A DNA stretch of 24,634 nt, taken from assembly GCA_051649305.1 (NCBI GenBank), contig JBOFGV010000127.1:1-24634 (forward strand), in the 5' to 3' direction. Positions 6,550-14,220 of the stretch are shown here, in pieces (the stretch's first letter is position 1; the number at the start of each line of letters is the position of its first letter). The position numbers and the translations under genes are program-made. This DNA is from JADCCX01 sp051649305. Its GTDB lineage: Bacteria > Pseudomonadota > Alphaproteobacteria > Rhizobiales > Beijerinckiaceae. The notes under the pieces are model-generated. The model was not told where the DNA came from. It ran no database searches and was given only the letters and a program-made list of their open reading frames with translations.

Positions 6550-7425
6550 ATGACCGCTTATCTCCAGTACCTGCTGACGGGCCTCACCATCGGCGGCATC
6601 TATGCGCTGGTGGCGCTCGGCTTCTATATCATGTGGTCGGCTGTCCGGGCCGTGAATTTTGCCCATGGCGATACACTGATGCTTGGCGCAGTGTTGGCGG
6701 TAGCGTTGATGTGGACAGGCATTCCCCTGCCGCTGGGTATTCCGCTTGCCATCGCGGCCTCTGCGCTGTTTGGCGTGCTGCTCGAGCGCTTCGCCGTGCG
6801 CCCGTTGAACCACGGGCCATCCTCCATTGGCTGGATGCTGTCGACCATCGCGATCGGCCTCATGCTGGAGGCTTTCGTTACTGTCACGTTCGGCTCGGAT
6901 CCCCGTGCCCTGCCCTCACCACTGATGCAGAAACCGATCCAGATTGCAGGCGCGGGCATCTATCTGCAAGAGCTGCTGATCCCGGTTGTGGCCGTAGCAC
7001 TTATCTTCGTGCTGGATGTCTTCTACAGGCGCACAGTGCTGGGCCGCGCCATGCGCGCTGTCGCACTCAATCCGATGGCTGCCGGACTTATGGGCATAGA
7101 CGTCAAGCGGATCGGCGCAATCTCCTTCGGCGCGGCGGCAGCGCTCGGCGCGTCTGCTGGTATTTTGATTGCACCGGTAATCCAGGTGTCCGCGTCTATG
7201 GGCGTGCTTCTGGGCCTGAAAGGCTTCCTTGTAGCCATCGTGGCGGGCATCTCAAGTGCGCGGGGCATCGTCATCGTCGGCCTCGCCTACGGTGTGCTGG
7301 AGCGGTTTGTGGAAGGCTTCGGCTCCACCGCAGCGCGTGAGGTGGTGGGCTTTACTGCGATGATCCTGTTGCTGCTGGCCTTCCCCAATGGCCTTTTCGG
7401 CAAGCGAGAGGTGCAGAAGGTATGA
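6550..7425 (+). CDS. livH: Branched-chain amino acid-type ABC permease, LivH family
   Basis: A 291-residue integral membrane protein, one of the two permease subunits of the importer. Hydrophobic helices run through the sequence, starting with YLLTGLTIGGIYALVALGF. The family-typical VRAVNFAHGD (about residues 36-45) and the late RAMRAVALNPMAAGLMGID segment, which contacts the ATPase, are present. The ATG at 6550 matches the usual LivH N-terminus; the frame also has an upstream TTG at 6523 that adds nine polar residues and was rejected. The ribosome-binding site is poor. The stop overlaps the start of the next gene by the ATGA arrangement at 7422-7425. Confidence 0.92.
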   Translation: MTAYLQYLLTGLTIGGIYALVALGFYIMWSAVRAVNFAHGDTLMLGAVLAVALMWTGIPLPLGIPLAIAASALFGVLLERFAVRPLNHGPSSIGWMLSTIAIGLMLEAFVTVTFGSDPRALPSPLMQKPIQIAGAGIYLQELLIPVVAVALIFVLDVFYRRTVLGRAMRAVALNPMAAGLMGIDVKRIGAISFGAAAALGASAGILIAPVIQVSASMGVLLGLKGFLVAIVAGISSARGIVIVGLAYGVLERFVEGFGSTAAREVVGFTAMILLLLAFPNGLFGKREVQKV

Positions 7426-9224
7426 TGCGCCTGAAGCCCTATGCCTTTCCGCTGCTGGCGGTCGCGGTCGCGATCGCGCTGGTGCTCGTCCCATCGCTGG
7501 TCGCAAACACGTTCCAGCTCCGCGTGATCATGCTGTTCCTGATCTATGCCATTGTGGCACTTGGGCTCAACATCCTCGTTGGCCTCGCCGGTCTGGTTTC
7601 GCTGGGGCAAGCGGGCATCTATGCGCTTGGTGCTTATGTGGCTGCCGTGATGTCTGTAAAGTTCGGCTACGGCTTCTGGCCGGTTGCGGGCGTGACGATT
7701 TTCCTCACAGCGATTTGTGGGGTTATGCTCGCCTATCCAACGGTGCGCGTGCGCGGCGTCTATCTGGCGGTCATCACCATCGCCTTCGGCCTCATCGTGC
7801 AGAACGTCGCCATCGAGTGGCGGGCAGTGACAGGCGGTACGCTCGGCATTTCGAACGTTCCACGCGTGAACCTGGGGCAAGGTCCGCTGACGACGCAGGG
7901 ACTTTATCAGCTCTTCGCTGCCATCGCCTTCGTGACCTTCCTGCTGCATCACACGGTGATGAACTCGCGCCATGGCCGCGCCATGCGGGCGGTTGCGCAA
8001 TCCGAGACGGCAGCCAAGGCGCTCGGTATCAATCCCACGGCTGTCCGTGTCATGGCTTTTGTCATCGCGGCAGTAACGGCGGGCCTCGCCGGTGCGCTCT
8101 ATGCTTATCTCAACCGTTACGTGAACCCCGACACCTTCACCTTCGGCGACTCTGTCCGTTTCCTGCTCATGGTGATCCTGGGTGGGGCTGGCACCACGCT
8201 CGGGCCAGTCGTTGGCGCAGGCATCCTCACCTGGATCCCGAACGTGCTGCAGGCTTTCGGCAAGTGGCAGCTCTTTGCCTATGGTGCACTGCTCGCCATC
8301 GTCATCTTCATTCTGCCCAAGGGCATCGTCGGCACAATCAAGGATTGGGTCGCGCGGGGCAAACCACGACTGCGGCAGTCGGGCGTGTGGCCTGCGCGCT
8401 CGGATACCGTTGATGCATTGCTCAAGGTGTCAGATGGTGCAGGCGAGCATGCCGTTACTCTCGACAGGCTGACGATACGCTTCGGCGGGCTTACCGCTGT
8501 CAACGCCGTCAGTGAGCGCATCCGGCGCGGCACAGTGCACGCGATCATTGGCCCCAACGGTGCCGGCAAGACAACTGTCCTGAATGCGCTCTCGGGCTTC
8601 TACAAGCCAACCGAAGGTGGCATCACCCTCAACGGAGAGGCCATTGGCGGACGTGAAAGCTTCGTTGTCGCGCGCTCGCGCCTGACGCGCACCTTTCAGA
8701 ATACCGAGCTTTTTGGCGAAATGACTGTGCGCGAGAACGTGCTGGTTGCGCTTCATACCCAGCACAAGGCGGGCTTCCTCGTGGCCACCCTGCGCTTGCC
8801 GGGCCATTTCCGCGATGACCGGGAAATGCATGCCCGCGCAGATTTGCTGCTCGCCTACGTGGGTCTCGCAGACTACGCCGATGAGCTGGCGAAGAACCTG
8901 CCATTCGGCCATCAGCGCCGTCTGGAAATCGCCCGCGCACTCGCGCTCAAACCGGAGGTATTGTTGCTCGACGAGCCGGCGGCAGGCCTCACAACGAGTG
9001 AGATCGACAATCTCATCGCGCTCATCGCTGATCTCAAACGCCTCGGCCTGACCGTGATCCTCGTTGAACACCATGTCGAGATGATCCTTGCCGTCTCGGA
9101 CCATGTGACGGTGCTCGACTATGGTGAGGTGATCGCCTCGGGTGCACCCGACACGGTACGGCGTGATCCGCGCGTGATCGAGGCCTATTTCGGCGCGGCG
9201 GGCGCGTTGGGAGAAGTTGCATGA
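7422..9224 (+). CDS. Fused ABC permease-ATPase (LivM-LivG)
   Basis: A 600-residue fusion of the second permease and the first ATPase of the importer. Residues about 1-315 are a LivM-type membrane domain (LGLNILVGLAGLVSLGQAG near 47-65, and RAMRAVAQSETAAKALGIN near 186-204). A linker of about 25 residues joins it to the ATPase domain, about 342-600. This has Walker A GPNGAGKT (377-384), a LivG-type signature PFGHQRRLEIARAL (494-507) in place of LSGGQ, Walker B LLLDEP (514-519) and the H-loop VEHH (548-551). All catalytic residues are present. ATGA overlaps join it to the genes on both sides, so the operon is translationally coupled. Such fusions are common in Rhizobiales. Confidence 0.93.
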   Translation: MMRLKPYAFPLLAVAVAIALVLVPSLVANTFQLRVIMLFLIYAIVALGLNILVGLAGLVSLGQAGIYALGAYVAAVMSVKFGYGFWPVAGVTIFLTAICGVMLAYPTVRVRGVYLAVITIAFGLIVQNVAIEWRAVTGGTLGISNVPRVNLGQGPLTTQGLYQLFAAIAFVTFLLHHTVMNSRHGRAMRAVAQSETAAKALGINPTAVRVMAFVIAAVTAGLAGALYAYLNRYVNPDTFTFGDSVRFLLMVILGGAGTTLGPVVGAGILTWIPNVLQAFGKWQLFAYGALLAIVIFILPKGIVGTIKDWVARGKPRLRQSGVWPARSDTVDALLKVSDGAGEHAVTLDRLTIRFGGLTAVNAVSERIRRGTVHAIIGPNGAGKTTVLNALSGFYKPTEGGITLNGEAIGGRESFVVARSRLTRTFQNTELFGEMTVRENVLVALHTQHKAGFLVATLRLPGHFRDDREMHARADLLLAYVGLADYADELAKNLPFGHQRRLEIARALALKPEVLLLDEPAAGLTTSEIDNLIALIADLKRLGLTVILVEHHVEMILAVSDHVTVLDYGEVIASGAPDTVRRDPRVIEAYFGAAGALGEVA

Positions 9225-9943
9225 GTGCGCCGCTGCTGGAGGTGTCAGATCTTGCCGTATCTTACGGTCGTGTGGAGGCGGTGCGCGGCGTGTCGCTCAA
9301 GGTCATGCCGGGCGAATTCGTGACTGTCATCGGCGCTAACGGGGCAGGCAAGAGCTCGACAATGAAGGCCATCGCTGGTGTCATTGCGCCTGTTGGCGGT
9401 CGTGCAACGTTCGAGACGCAGGACTGCACAGGATGGCCAAGCCACCGCATGGCAGCGGCCGGTATTGCCATGGTGCCTGAAGGACGGCAGGTCTTTGGCG
9501 ACCAAAGTGTGCATGACAACCTGCTGCTCGGCGCACATCTCCACAGCGCTGACAAGTCAGGTGTCGCATCGCGTATTGAGGAGGCCTTCGCGCTCTTTCC
9601 ACGGCTCAAGGAGCGGCGGGATCAACTGGCCGGTTCGCTGTCGGGCGGCGAGCAGCAGATGCTCGCCATCGCCCGCGGTTTGCAGACCCGGCCAAAATTG
9701 CTGATCATCGACGAGCTGTCACTGGGCCTCGCGCCCAAGATCCTCGATGCACTCTTTCCAGTTCTGATGGACCTGAACGCCAAGGGACTTTCCATTCTGC
9801 TTGTCGAGCAAATGGCGAACATGGCGCTGGCGGTCGCACACCGTGCCTACGTCATGGAGAACGGGCGCGTCATTGCAGATGGCGAAGCGAAGGCGCTGGC
9901 CAAGGACCCGCGCGTCATGGCCGCTTATCTCGGAAAGCACTAG
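9221..9943 (+). CDS. livF: ABC transporter ATPase, LivF family
   Basis: A 240-residue cytoplasmic ATPase that dimerises with the LivG-like domain of the preceding fusion to power import. Walker A is GANGAGKS (38-45), the signature LSGGEQQ (140-146) and Walker B LLIIDE (160-165), followed by LSLGLAP, which is typical of LivF. The switch His found in most ABC proteins is replaced by Gln (LLVEQM), which is normal for this family. Last gene of the importer operon. Its stop is only three bases from the stop of the convergent TRAP permease gene, with no terminator in between, so transcripts from the two sides probably run into each other. Confidence 0.93.
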   Translation: MSAPLLEVSDLAVSYGRVEAVRGVSLKVMPGEFVTVIGANGAGKSSTMKAIAGVIAPVGGRATFETQDCTGWPSHRMAAAGIAMVPEGRQVFGDQSVHDNLLLGAHLHSADKSGVASRIEEAFALFPRLKERRDQLAGSLSGGEQQMLAIARGLQTRPKLLIIDELSLGLAPKILDALFPVLMDLNAKGLSILLVEQMANMALAVAHRAYVMENGRVIADGEAKALAKDPRVMAAYLGKH

Positions 9944-9946
9944 GCG

Positions 9947-11257
9947 CTAGCGGGCAAACATCCGCTTGGGGAGTTCCGTTGCAATCCAGGGGAAGTGGAT
10001 CAGCAGCGCTGTCATCAGTACCATGGCTGCGACGAAGGGAAGCGTGCCCATGAACACTTCCTTGATACTGCCTTCCTTGCGCACCGCCTGGATGACATAC
10101 AGCGTCATGCCAACAGGCGGACTGAGCAGTGACAGTTCACACATCAGGACCATAAACACGCCGAACCATACCGGATCGATGCCGATGGCGACAATGATCG
10201 GGAATACGATCGGTACTGTTCCAACCATCATTGGCAGGGTCTCGAAAAAGATGCCGAGGATCACGTAAAAGCCGGCCAGTATCCACATCAACTCAGTCGG
10301 GCTGCGCCCGAGACCTGCGATGAAGGCACTCAGCGTCTGGGTGACGTTCAGGTTGCCCAGCGCGAAGTTGAGAAAGAACGCTACAGCAAGAATGAGCATG
10401 GTGATTGCGGTCAGATTGGCCGTCGCGACAAAGCTGTCGTGCAACATGCGGATCGTCAGGGTTCGGTTGGCCGCCGCGATGATCAGCGCCACAATAACGG
10501 ACAGTGCGGCTGACTCAGTCACCGTCGCCCAACCTGTGTAGATCGAGCCCATGATCACGGCGAAGACAATCAGCGGCCCTGAGAGGTCAGCCAGCCTCCT
10601 GATGCGGACTGCGAGTTCGACATGCGGTTCTCGCGGCCCCATGAGTCCGGGCTTCAGCAAGGCAACCATAACGATGGTTCCCATGAACAGCACCACCATG
10701 ATGATGCTGGGGATGATCGCCCCGGCATAGAGCTGGCCAACAGATGCGTTGGTCAAGGCTGCATAGACGATGAAGGCAATGCCGGGCGGAATGAGATTGC
10801 CCAGCGAAGCACCAGCGGCGATGGAGCCAAGCACCATGCGGTCATCGAATCCGCGCTTGCGGAAGGATGGCAGCGCCACAGTTGCGATTGTTGCCGCGGT
10901 TGAAACAGACGACCCTGAAACCGCCGAGAAGAGCGCCGAAGCGCCTATATTGGTGTGCAGCAATCCGCCAGGCAAGCGCCCCAGCCACAAGGCAATGGCA
11001 CTGTACATCTTGTCTGTTGCACCGGAACGAACGAGAATTTCTCCAAGCAGAATATAGAGCGGAATCGAGAGAAGGATGTAGTCCTCCATCGCGCTCCAGA
11101 GCTGTGTGCCGTAGACATTCATCATCTGCGGACCAAAGTAGGTCAGGATGGCCGCGAATGCCGTCAGGAACAATGTCGTTGCCACATGCAGTCCAAGAAA
11201 CAGCAGCAGCAGCATCCCGGCGAAACCGATGCCAACAGCGGCGAGGCTTATCGTCAT
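9947..11257 (-). CDS. dctM: TRAP transporter large permease, DctM family
   Basis: A 436-residue polytopic membrane protein, the ion-driven permease of a tripartite ATP-independent periplasmic (TRAP) system. Family marks include SIPLYILLGEILVRSGAT near 64-81, FSAVSGSSVSTAATIA near 110-125, GNLIPPGIAFIVYA near 153-166, and SPPVGMTLYVIQAV near 375-388. The length is normal and the frame is intact. The start overlaps the stop of the upstream dctQ fragment by an ATGA (11254-11257). Its partners are damaged: the small permease keeps only its C-terminal end, and the only binding-protein gene in the window has an internal deletion. The system is therefore probably not functional from this locus. Confidence 0.92.
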   Translation of the reverse strand: MTISLAAVGIGFAGMLLLLFLGLHVATTLFLTAFAAILTYFGPQMMNVYGTQLWSAMEDYILLSIPLYILLGEILVRSGATDKMYSAIALWLGRLPGGLLHTNIGASALFSAVSGSSVSTAATIATVALPSFRKRGFDDRMVLGSIAAGASLGNLIPPGIAFIVYAALTNASVGQLYAGAIIPSIIMVVLFMGTIVMVALLKPGLMGPREPHVELAVRIRRLADLSGPLIVFAVIMGSIYTGWATVTESAALSVIVALIIAAANRTLTIRMLHDSFVATANLTAITMLILAVAFFLNFALGNLNVTQTLSAFIAGLGRSPTELMWILAGFYVILGIFFETLPMMVGTVPIVFPIIVAIGIDPVWFGVFMVLMCELSLLSPPVGMTLYVIQAVRKEGSIKEVFMGTLPFVAAMVLMTALLIHFPWIATELPKRMFAR

Positions 11258-11490
11258 GGCTGTTTGTCCCGCGCGTCCGTTGGCAACACACCCTGTGTTT
11301 CCACATCAATCTGCCCTTCGATACTCAGTGGGCCGTACAGCGCATCAAGCTCATCGCGGTTGCTAAAAAATAGGAAGAGCGCATGGCAGGCGCAGGCCAG
11401 CGACACACCGGCGAAGACGCCAAGGCCTGCGATCCAGAGTCCTTGCGGAATCCACATCGGCGTCTGCAGGGGCGTCGCAGGGCGGATGCC
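11254..11490 (-). pseudogene. TRAP small permease (DctQ), C-terminal fragment
   Basis: About 79 residues remain, ending in a TGA that overlaps the dctM start. The visible part, GIRPATPLQTPMWIPQGLW followed by a hydrophobic helix (IAGLGVFAGVSLACACHALF), matches the last membrane segment of DctQ proteins, which normally have about 160-180 residues and four helices. Upstream of about 11490 the minus-strand frame loses resemblance, and the DNA instead encodes an ABC permease on the other strand. At least half of the gene is gone, including its start. An in-frame ATG at 11457 could yield a 67-residue remnant. Confidence 0.7.
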
Positions 11491-12189
11491 ATTTTTGATA
11501 TCCCGGTTTTCGTGCTGCCGTCCCCTCTGGAGATTGTGAAGTCATTCTGGAAATGGCGCGTGCCCATCGTCGACAATGCAGCGCATACACTGCTGGCCAC
11601 TGTTTTTGGGTTTTCCATCGCCATCGTGGTGGGGCTGCTGATGGGCATTGTGATTGGCTCTTCGGCCTTCATCTACAGGGCTGTTTACCCCGTCCTGATA
11701 GCGTTCAATTCGATCCCCAAGATCGTCGTTGCTCCCATCCTGATCATCTGGTTCGGCATAGGCCTTGTGCCTGCTGTCATCACGGCGTTTCTGATTTCAT
11801 TCTTCCCTATCGTGGTCAATGTGGCCGCCGGAATCGCCACTGTTGAGCCGGAGCTGACAGATGTCATGCGGGCCCTTGGGGCCAAGAAGCGGGACATCAT
11901 CCTCAATGTCGGCCTGCCCAGATCGATGCCCTATTTCTTTGCCTCGCTGAAGGTTGGCATCACCACAGCGTTCGTAGGATCGATCGTGTCGGAGTTTGTC
12001 GGATCAAACAAGGGCATTGGCCATCTGATGACAGTGGCATCATCGCGGTTTGATACACCGCTGGTTTTCGCAGGCGCCATCTCAACCGCGATCATGGGTG
12101 TGCTGATGTACACTGTTGCAGCAAGCATTGAGAAGCGCACAACAGGCTGGGCAACACGCGGCGCATCAACAGCCAATCAGACCGTTTGA
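11491..12189 (+). pseudogene. ABC permease of SsuC/TauC type, 5'-truncated
   Basis: About 232 residues of a membrane permease of the taurine/sulfonate/nitrate-type importer family. The family-typical start of the conserved region, FDIPVFVLPSP, is at the very edge, so the first membrane helix and the true start (some 25-35 residues) are missing. The EAA loop that contacts the ATPase is intact (ALGAKKRDIILNVGLP), as are the later helices. The frame extends upstream to an ATG at 11383, but that stretch is antisense to the dctQ fragment and is Arg-rich and soluble, so it is not a genuine N-terminus. No cognate ATPase or binding protein is present nearby. Confidence 0.72.
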
Positions 12190-12249
12190 CGCCAGCGCAT
12201 CATTAAAGCAGAAACAACGACACTTTTTTCCATAGAACAAGGATAGCCC

Positions 12250-13188
12250 ATGACGCACCATCATCTTGCAGCCAGTGCAGCCCATTGCCACTGGGGCTTC
12301 TTTGACGCCGCGCGTCCTTCGTTCCTGACGGTGAAAAGCGGTGACACTGTCACCATCGATACGCTGACAGGGCCACCGGAAATGGTGCCGCCTGCGCCAT
12401 TCCACACCCCACCAGAACTGTTTGATGTTCACAAGCACTGCGAACGTTTTGCAGGCGCACCGCATATCCTGACAGGCCCTGTCGCCATTGAGGGCGCGAT
12501 GCCCGGTGATGTGCTGGAAGTGAGGATCAAGGATGTGCAGCTGCGTCAGGATTGGGGCTTCAATTTCATCCGCCCACTGGGCGGCACATTGCCGGATGAA
12601 TTTCCCGATGGGCGCATCCTCAACATCCCTCTCGATAAACAGGCGATGATTGGAAAGTTGCCCTTCGGCGTCGATATTCCGTTGAAACCATTTTTCGGCA
12701 TCATGGGCGTGGCGCCGCCCAAGAGCTGGGGCAAGTGCACCTCGGTTATTCCGCGTTCCTTCGGTGGCAACATCGACAATAAACAACTTGTGGCCGGCAC
12801 AACACTCTACCTGCCTGTGCATGTGCCCGGTGCCAACTTCTCCTGCGGCGACGGACACGGTGCGCAAGGTGATGGCGAGGTTTGCCTGACGGCTATCGAA
12901 ACAGCTCTGCAGGGAATATTCGAGTTCATTGTCCGCAAGGATATGAAGCTCAGCAATCCACGCGCAGAGACGTCAACGCATGTCATCACTATGGGGTTTG
13001 ATACCAGCCTTGACCGCTGCATGGAGATCGCGCTCAAGGACATGATCGACTATCTTGTGACCACAAAAAACCTGTCGCGGATGGACGCCTATACTCTTTG
13101 CAGCGTGGGTGTAGACTTTCACGTGACGCAGACAGTCAACACATCAAAAGGTATTCACGGCATGCTGCCCAAGTCATTGTTCAGCTAA
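12250..13188 (+). CDS. Acetamidase/formamidase family protein
   Basis: A 312-residue enzyme of the FmdA/AmdA family, which hydrolyses short amides (formamide, acetamide) to the acid and ammonia in the cytoplasm. Family signatures are LTGPVAIEGAMPGDVLEV (about residues 75-92), the GDGHGAQGDGEV stretch (about 200-211), which lies in the active-site region, and ETSTHVITMGFD (about 240-251). The length is normal and the frame is intact. AAGGA ahead of the ATG serves as ribosome-binding site. It sits between two broken transporter genes in the same direction and may have been the enzyme served by the SsuC-type importer. It probably now depends on the branched-chain-type ABC importer for substrate, if at all (inference). 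Confidence 0.9.
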   Translation: MTHHHLAASAAHCHWGFFDAARPSFLTVKSGDTVTIDTLTGPPEMVPPAPFHTPPELFDVHKHCERFAGAPHILTGPVAIEGAMPGDVLEVRIKDVQLRQDWGFNFIRPLGGTLPDEFPDGRILNIPLDKQAMIGKLPFGVDIPLKPFFGIMGVAPPKSWGKCTSVIPRSFGGNIDNKQLVAGTTLYLPVHVPGANFSCGDGHGAQGDGEVCLTAIETALQGIFEFIVRKDMKLSNPRAETSTHVITMGFDTSLDRCMEIALKDMIDYLVTTKNLSRMDAYTLCSVGVDFHVTQTVNTSKGIHGMLPKSLFS

Positions 13189-13210
13189 AATATTGGCTGG
13201 CAGAAGGATA

Positions 13211-13237
13211 GCCTGAGAGAGATAGCCTCTTTCAGGC
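13211..13237 (+). terminator. Hairpin after the amidase gene
   Basis: GCCTGAGAGAG (13211-13221) pairs with CTCTTTCAGGC (13227-13237) over 11 positions, one of them G-U, with a five-base loop. It lies 23 bases after the stop. There is no T-run, so termination strength is uncertain. Confidence 0.45.
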
Positions 13238-13280
13238 ATCCCGAAAATCCGGTGATGCGCGCAATCGGAGGCTGCCAATT

Positions 13281-13943
13281 ATGCAGCGCCGCTCATTTTT
13301 AAAGCTATCAGGATTCACAGCAGCAGGAGCCATAGCTGCTCCTGTTTTAGCAACAGCCCAAAGCCGTTTTACCTGGAAGATGACCTCCGCGTATGGGCCG
13401 CGAGCCGCGTTCTATTCCGTCGGTCCAGGCAGCGCAACAGATCTGGTCAAGCGCATTGATGATATGTCCGGTGGCCGGCTGAAGATACAGTTTTTTGGCG
13501 TAGGCGAACTGGTTCCGGCTCTCGAGCGCGGCGTCATCGATACAGCGGAGTTTGTTGGACCGTTCCTCGACCGCCAGCTTGGCCTGCATAAGATAGCCAA
13601 AAACTACTACACAACCGGATGGCCTGAGACAGCCACAGTCTCCGAGCTTGTCATCAACAAGCGCGCCTGGGACAGCCTTCCAGCTGATCTCAAAGCGATC
13701 GTTGAGAACGCCTGCGCCGCCTGCAATCTTGTGAGCGAAGACTGGGCGCAAAAGAACAATGCCGATGCTTTCGAAGATCTGGTGAAGAACCAGGGTGTCA
13801 TCGCGAAGCCCCTGCAGGATGACATCGTGGAGGCGCTGCGCAAGATCAACGACCGGATTCTGGATGAGGCCATCGCGAGAGGTGCTGTCACCGAGAAGGT
13901 TCATGACAGCTACTTCGCCTACAAATCGAAATACGAGAAGTAG
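13281..13943 (+). pseudogene. TRAP binding protein (TakP-like DctP) with internal deletion
   Basis: The frame is open for 220 residues but the family is about 350-365 long. The twin-arginine-like signal (QRRSFLKLSG) and first strand (FTWKMTSAYGP) are normal, and so is the start of the conserved region to GRLKIQFFGVGELVPA (residues 66-80). The next residues, LERGVIDTAEFVGPF, belong about 130 residues further on in TakP-type proteins, after a motif of the form GDIYPA. The middle of the binding cleft has therefore been lost in frame, probably by recombination between the similar GELVPA and GDI(Y/V)PA coding segments. The C-terminal part reads normally to its TAG stop. GGAGG precedes the ATG by nine bases. 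The product cannot be a normal binding protein. Confidence 0.75.
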
Positions 13944-14000
13944 CCTGCTGCCGGTTTCGTGGACACCCAGTTTAGATGTTTCATGAAACTGGCAGCAGGC
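13943..14000. repeat. Inverted repeat at the dctP 3' end
   Basis: GCCTGCTGCCGGTTTC (13943-13958) pairs with GAAACTGGCAGCAGGC (13985-14000) along all 16 positions, with one G-U. The 26-base loop contains GTGGACACC. The stem starts on the last base of the stop codon. It may be a terminator lacking a T-run, or the scar of an insertion-sequence end; I cannot decide. The following 14001-14125 contains no gene. Confidence 0.65.
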
Positions 14001-14125
14001 CTGTGCGCCATACGCTAGACTAGAGGATCGAGGAGCCGCCCGTCCCCTTCTATTTGCCCCAAAGCAGCAGAGTGCAATTCACGTCTGGTGCTAACCTCAA
14101 GCTCTAAAGCGATTTCGCTAACGGA

Positions 14126-14140
14126 CACTCTCTCCGCCAC
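14126..14140 (+). repeat. Putative attachment-site copy (right) with former tRNA terminator
   Basis: CACTCTCTCCGCCAC is identical to the end of tRNA-Ser at 489-503; the matching stops at both sides. The next bases, CTTCTTTTTTTGATGG, include a run of seven T, the kind of signal that normally follows a tRNA gene and that is missing after the tRNA at 413-502. The arrangement fits the original downstream flank of the tRNA. Confidence 0.5.
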
Positions 14141-14220
14141 CTTCTTTTTTTGATGGTCTTAGTTTAACTGCGGCGTTTGGTGATGCGGACATTTTTGGCA
14201 TCATATGTCAAGTAAAGCAG

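Larger units (their letters stand above)
504..14125. mobile_element. Putative degenerate genomic island at tRNA-Ser
   Basis: The interval is bounded by the 15-base direct repeat of the tRNA-Ser 3' end. It starts with A/T-rich DNA carrying a toxin-antitoxin pair and a Fic protein, both typical accessory genes. It also contains three broken transporter genes and no housekeeping function that I recognise. Beyond the right copy comes CTTCTTTTTTT, which looks like the terminator that once followed the tRNA. The missing integrase and the chromosomal look of the ABC operon keep the confidence moderate; part of the interval could be native. Confidence 0.4.

Noticed and set aside
11383..11490. N-terminal extension of the SsuC-type permease starting at ATG 11383
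   Set aside because: The stretch is the antisense of the dctQ fragment, is Arg-rich, and lacks the membrane helix expected there; the gene is better described as 5'-truncated.
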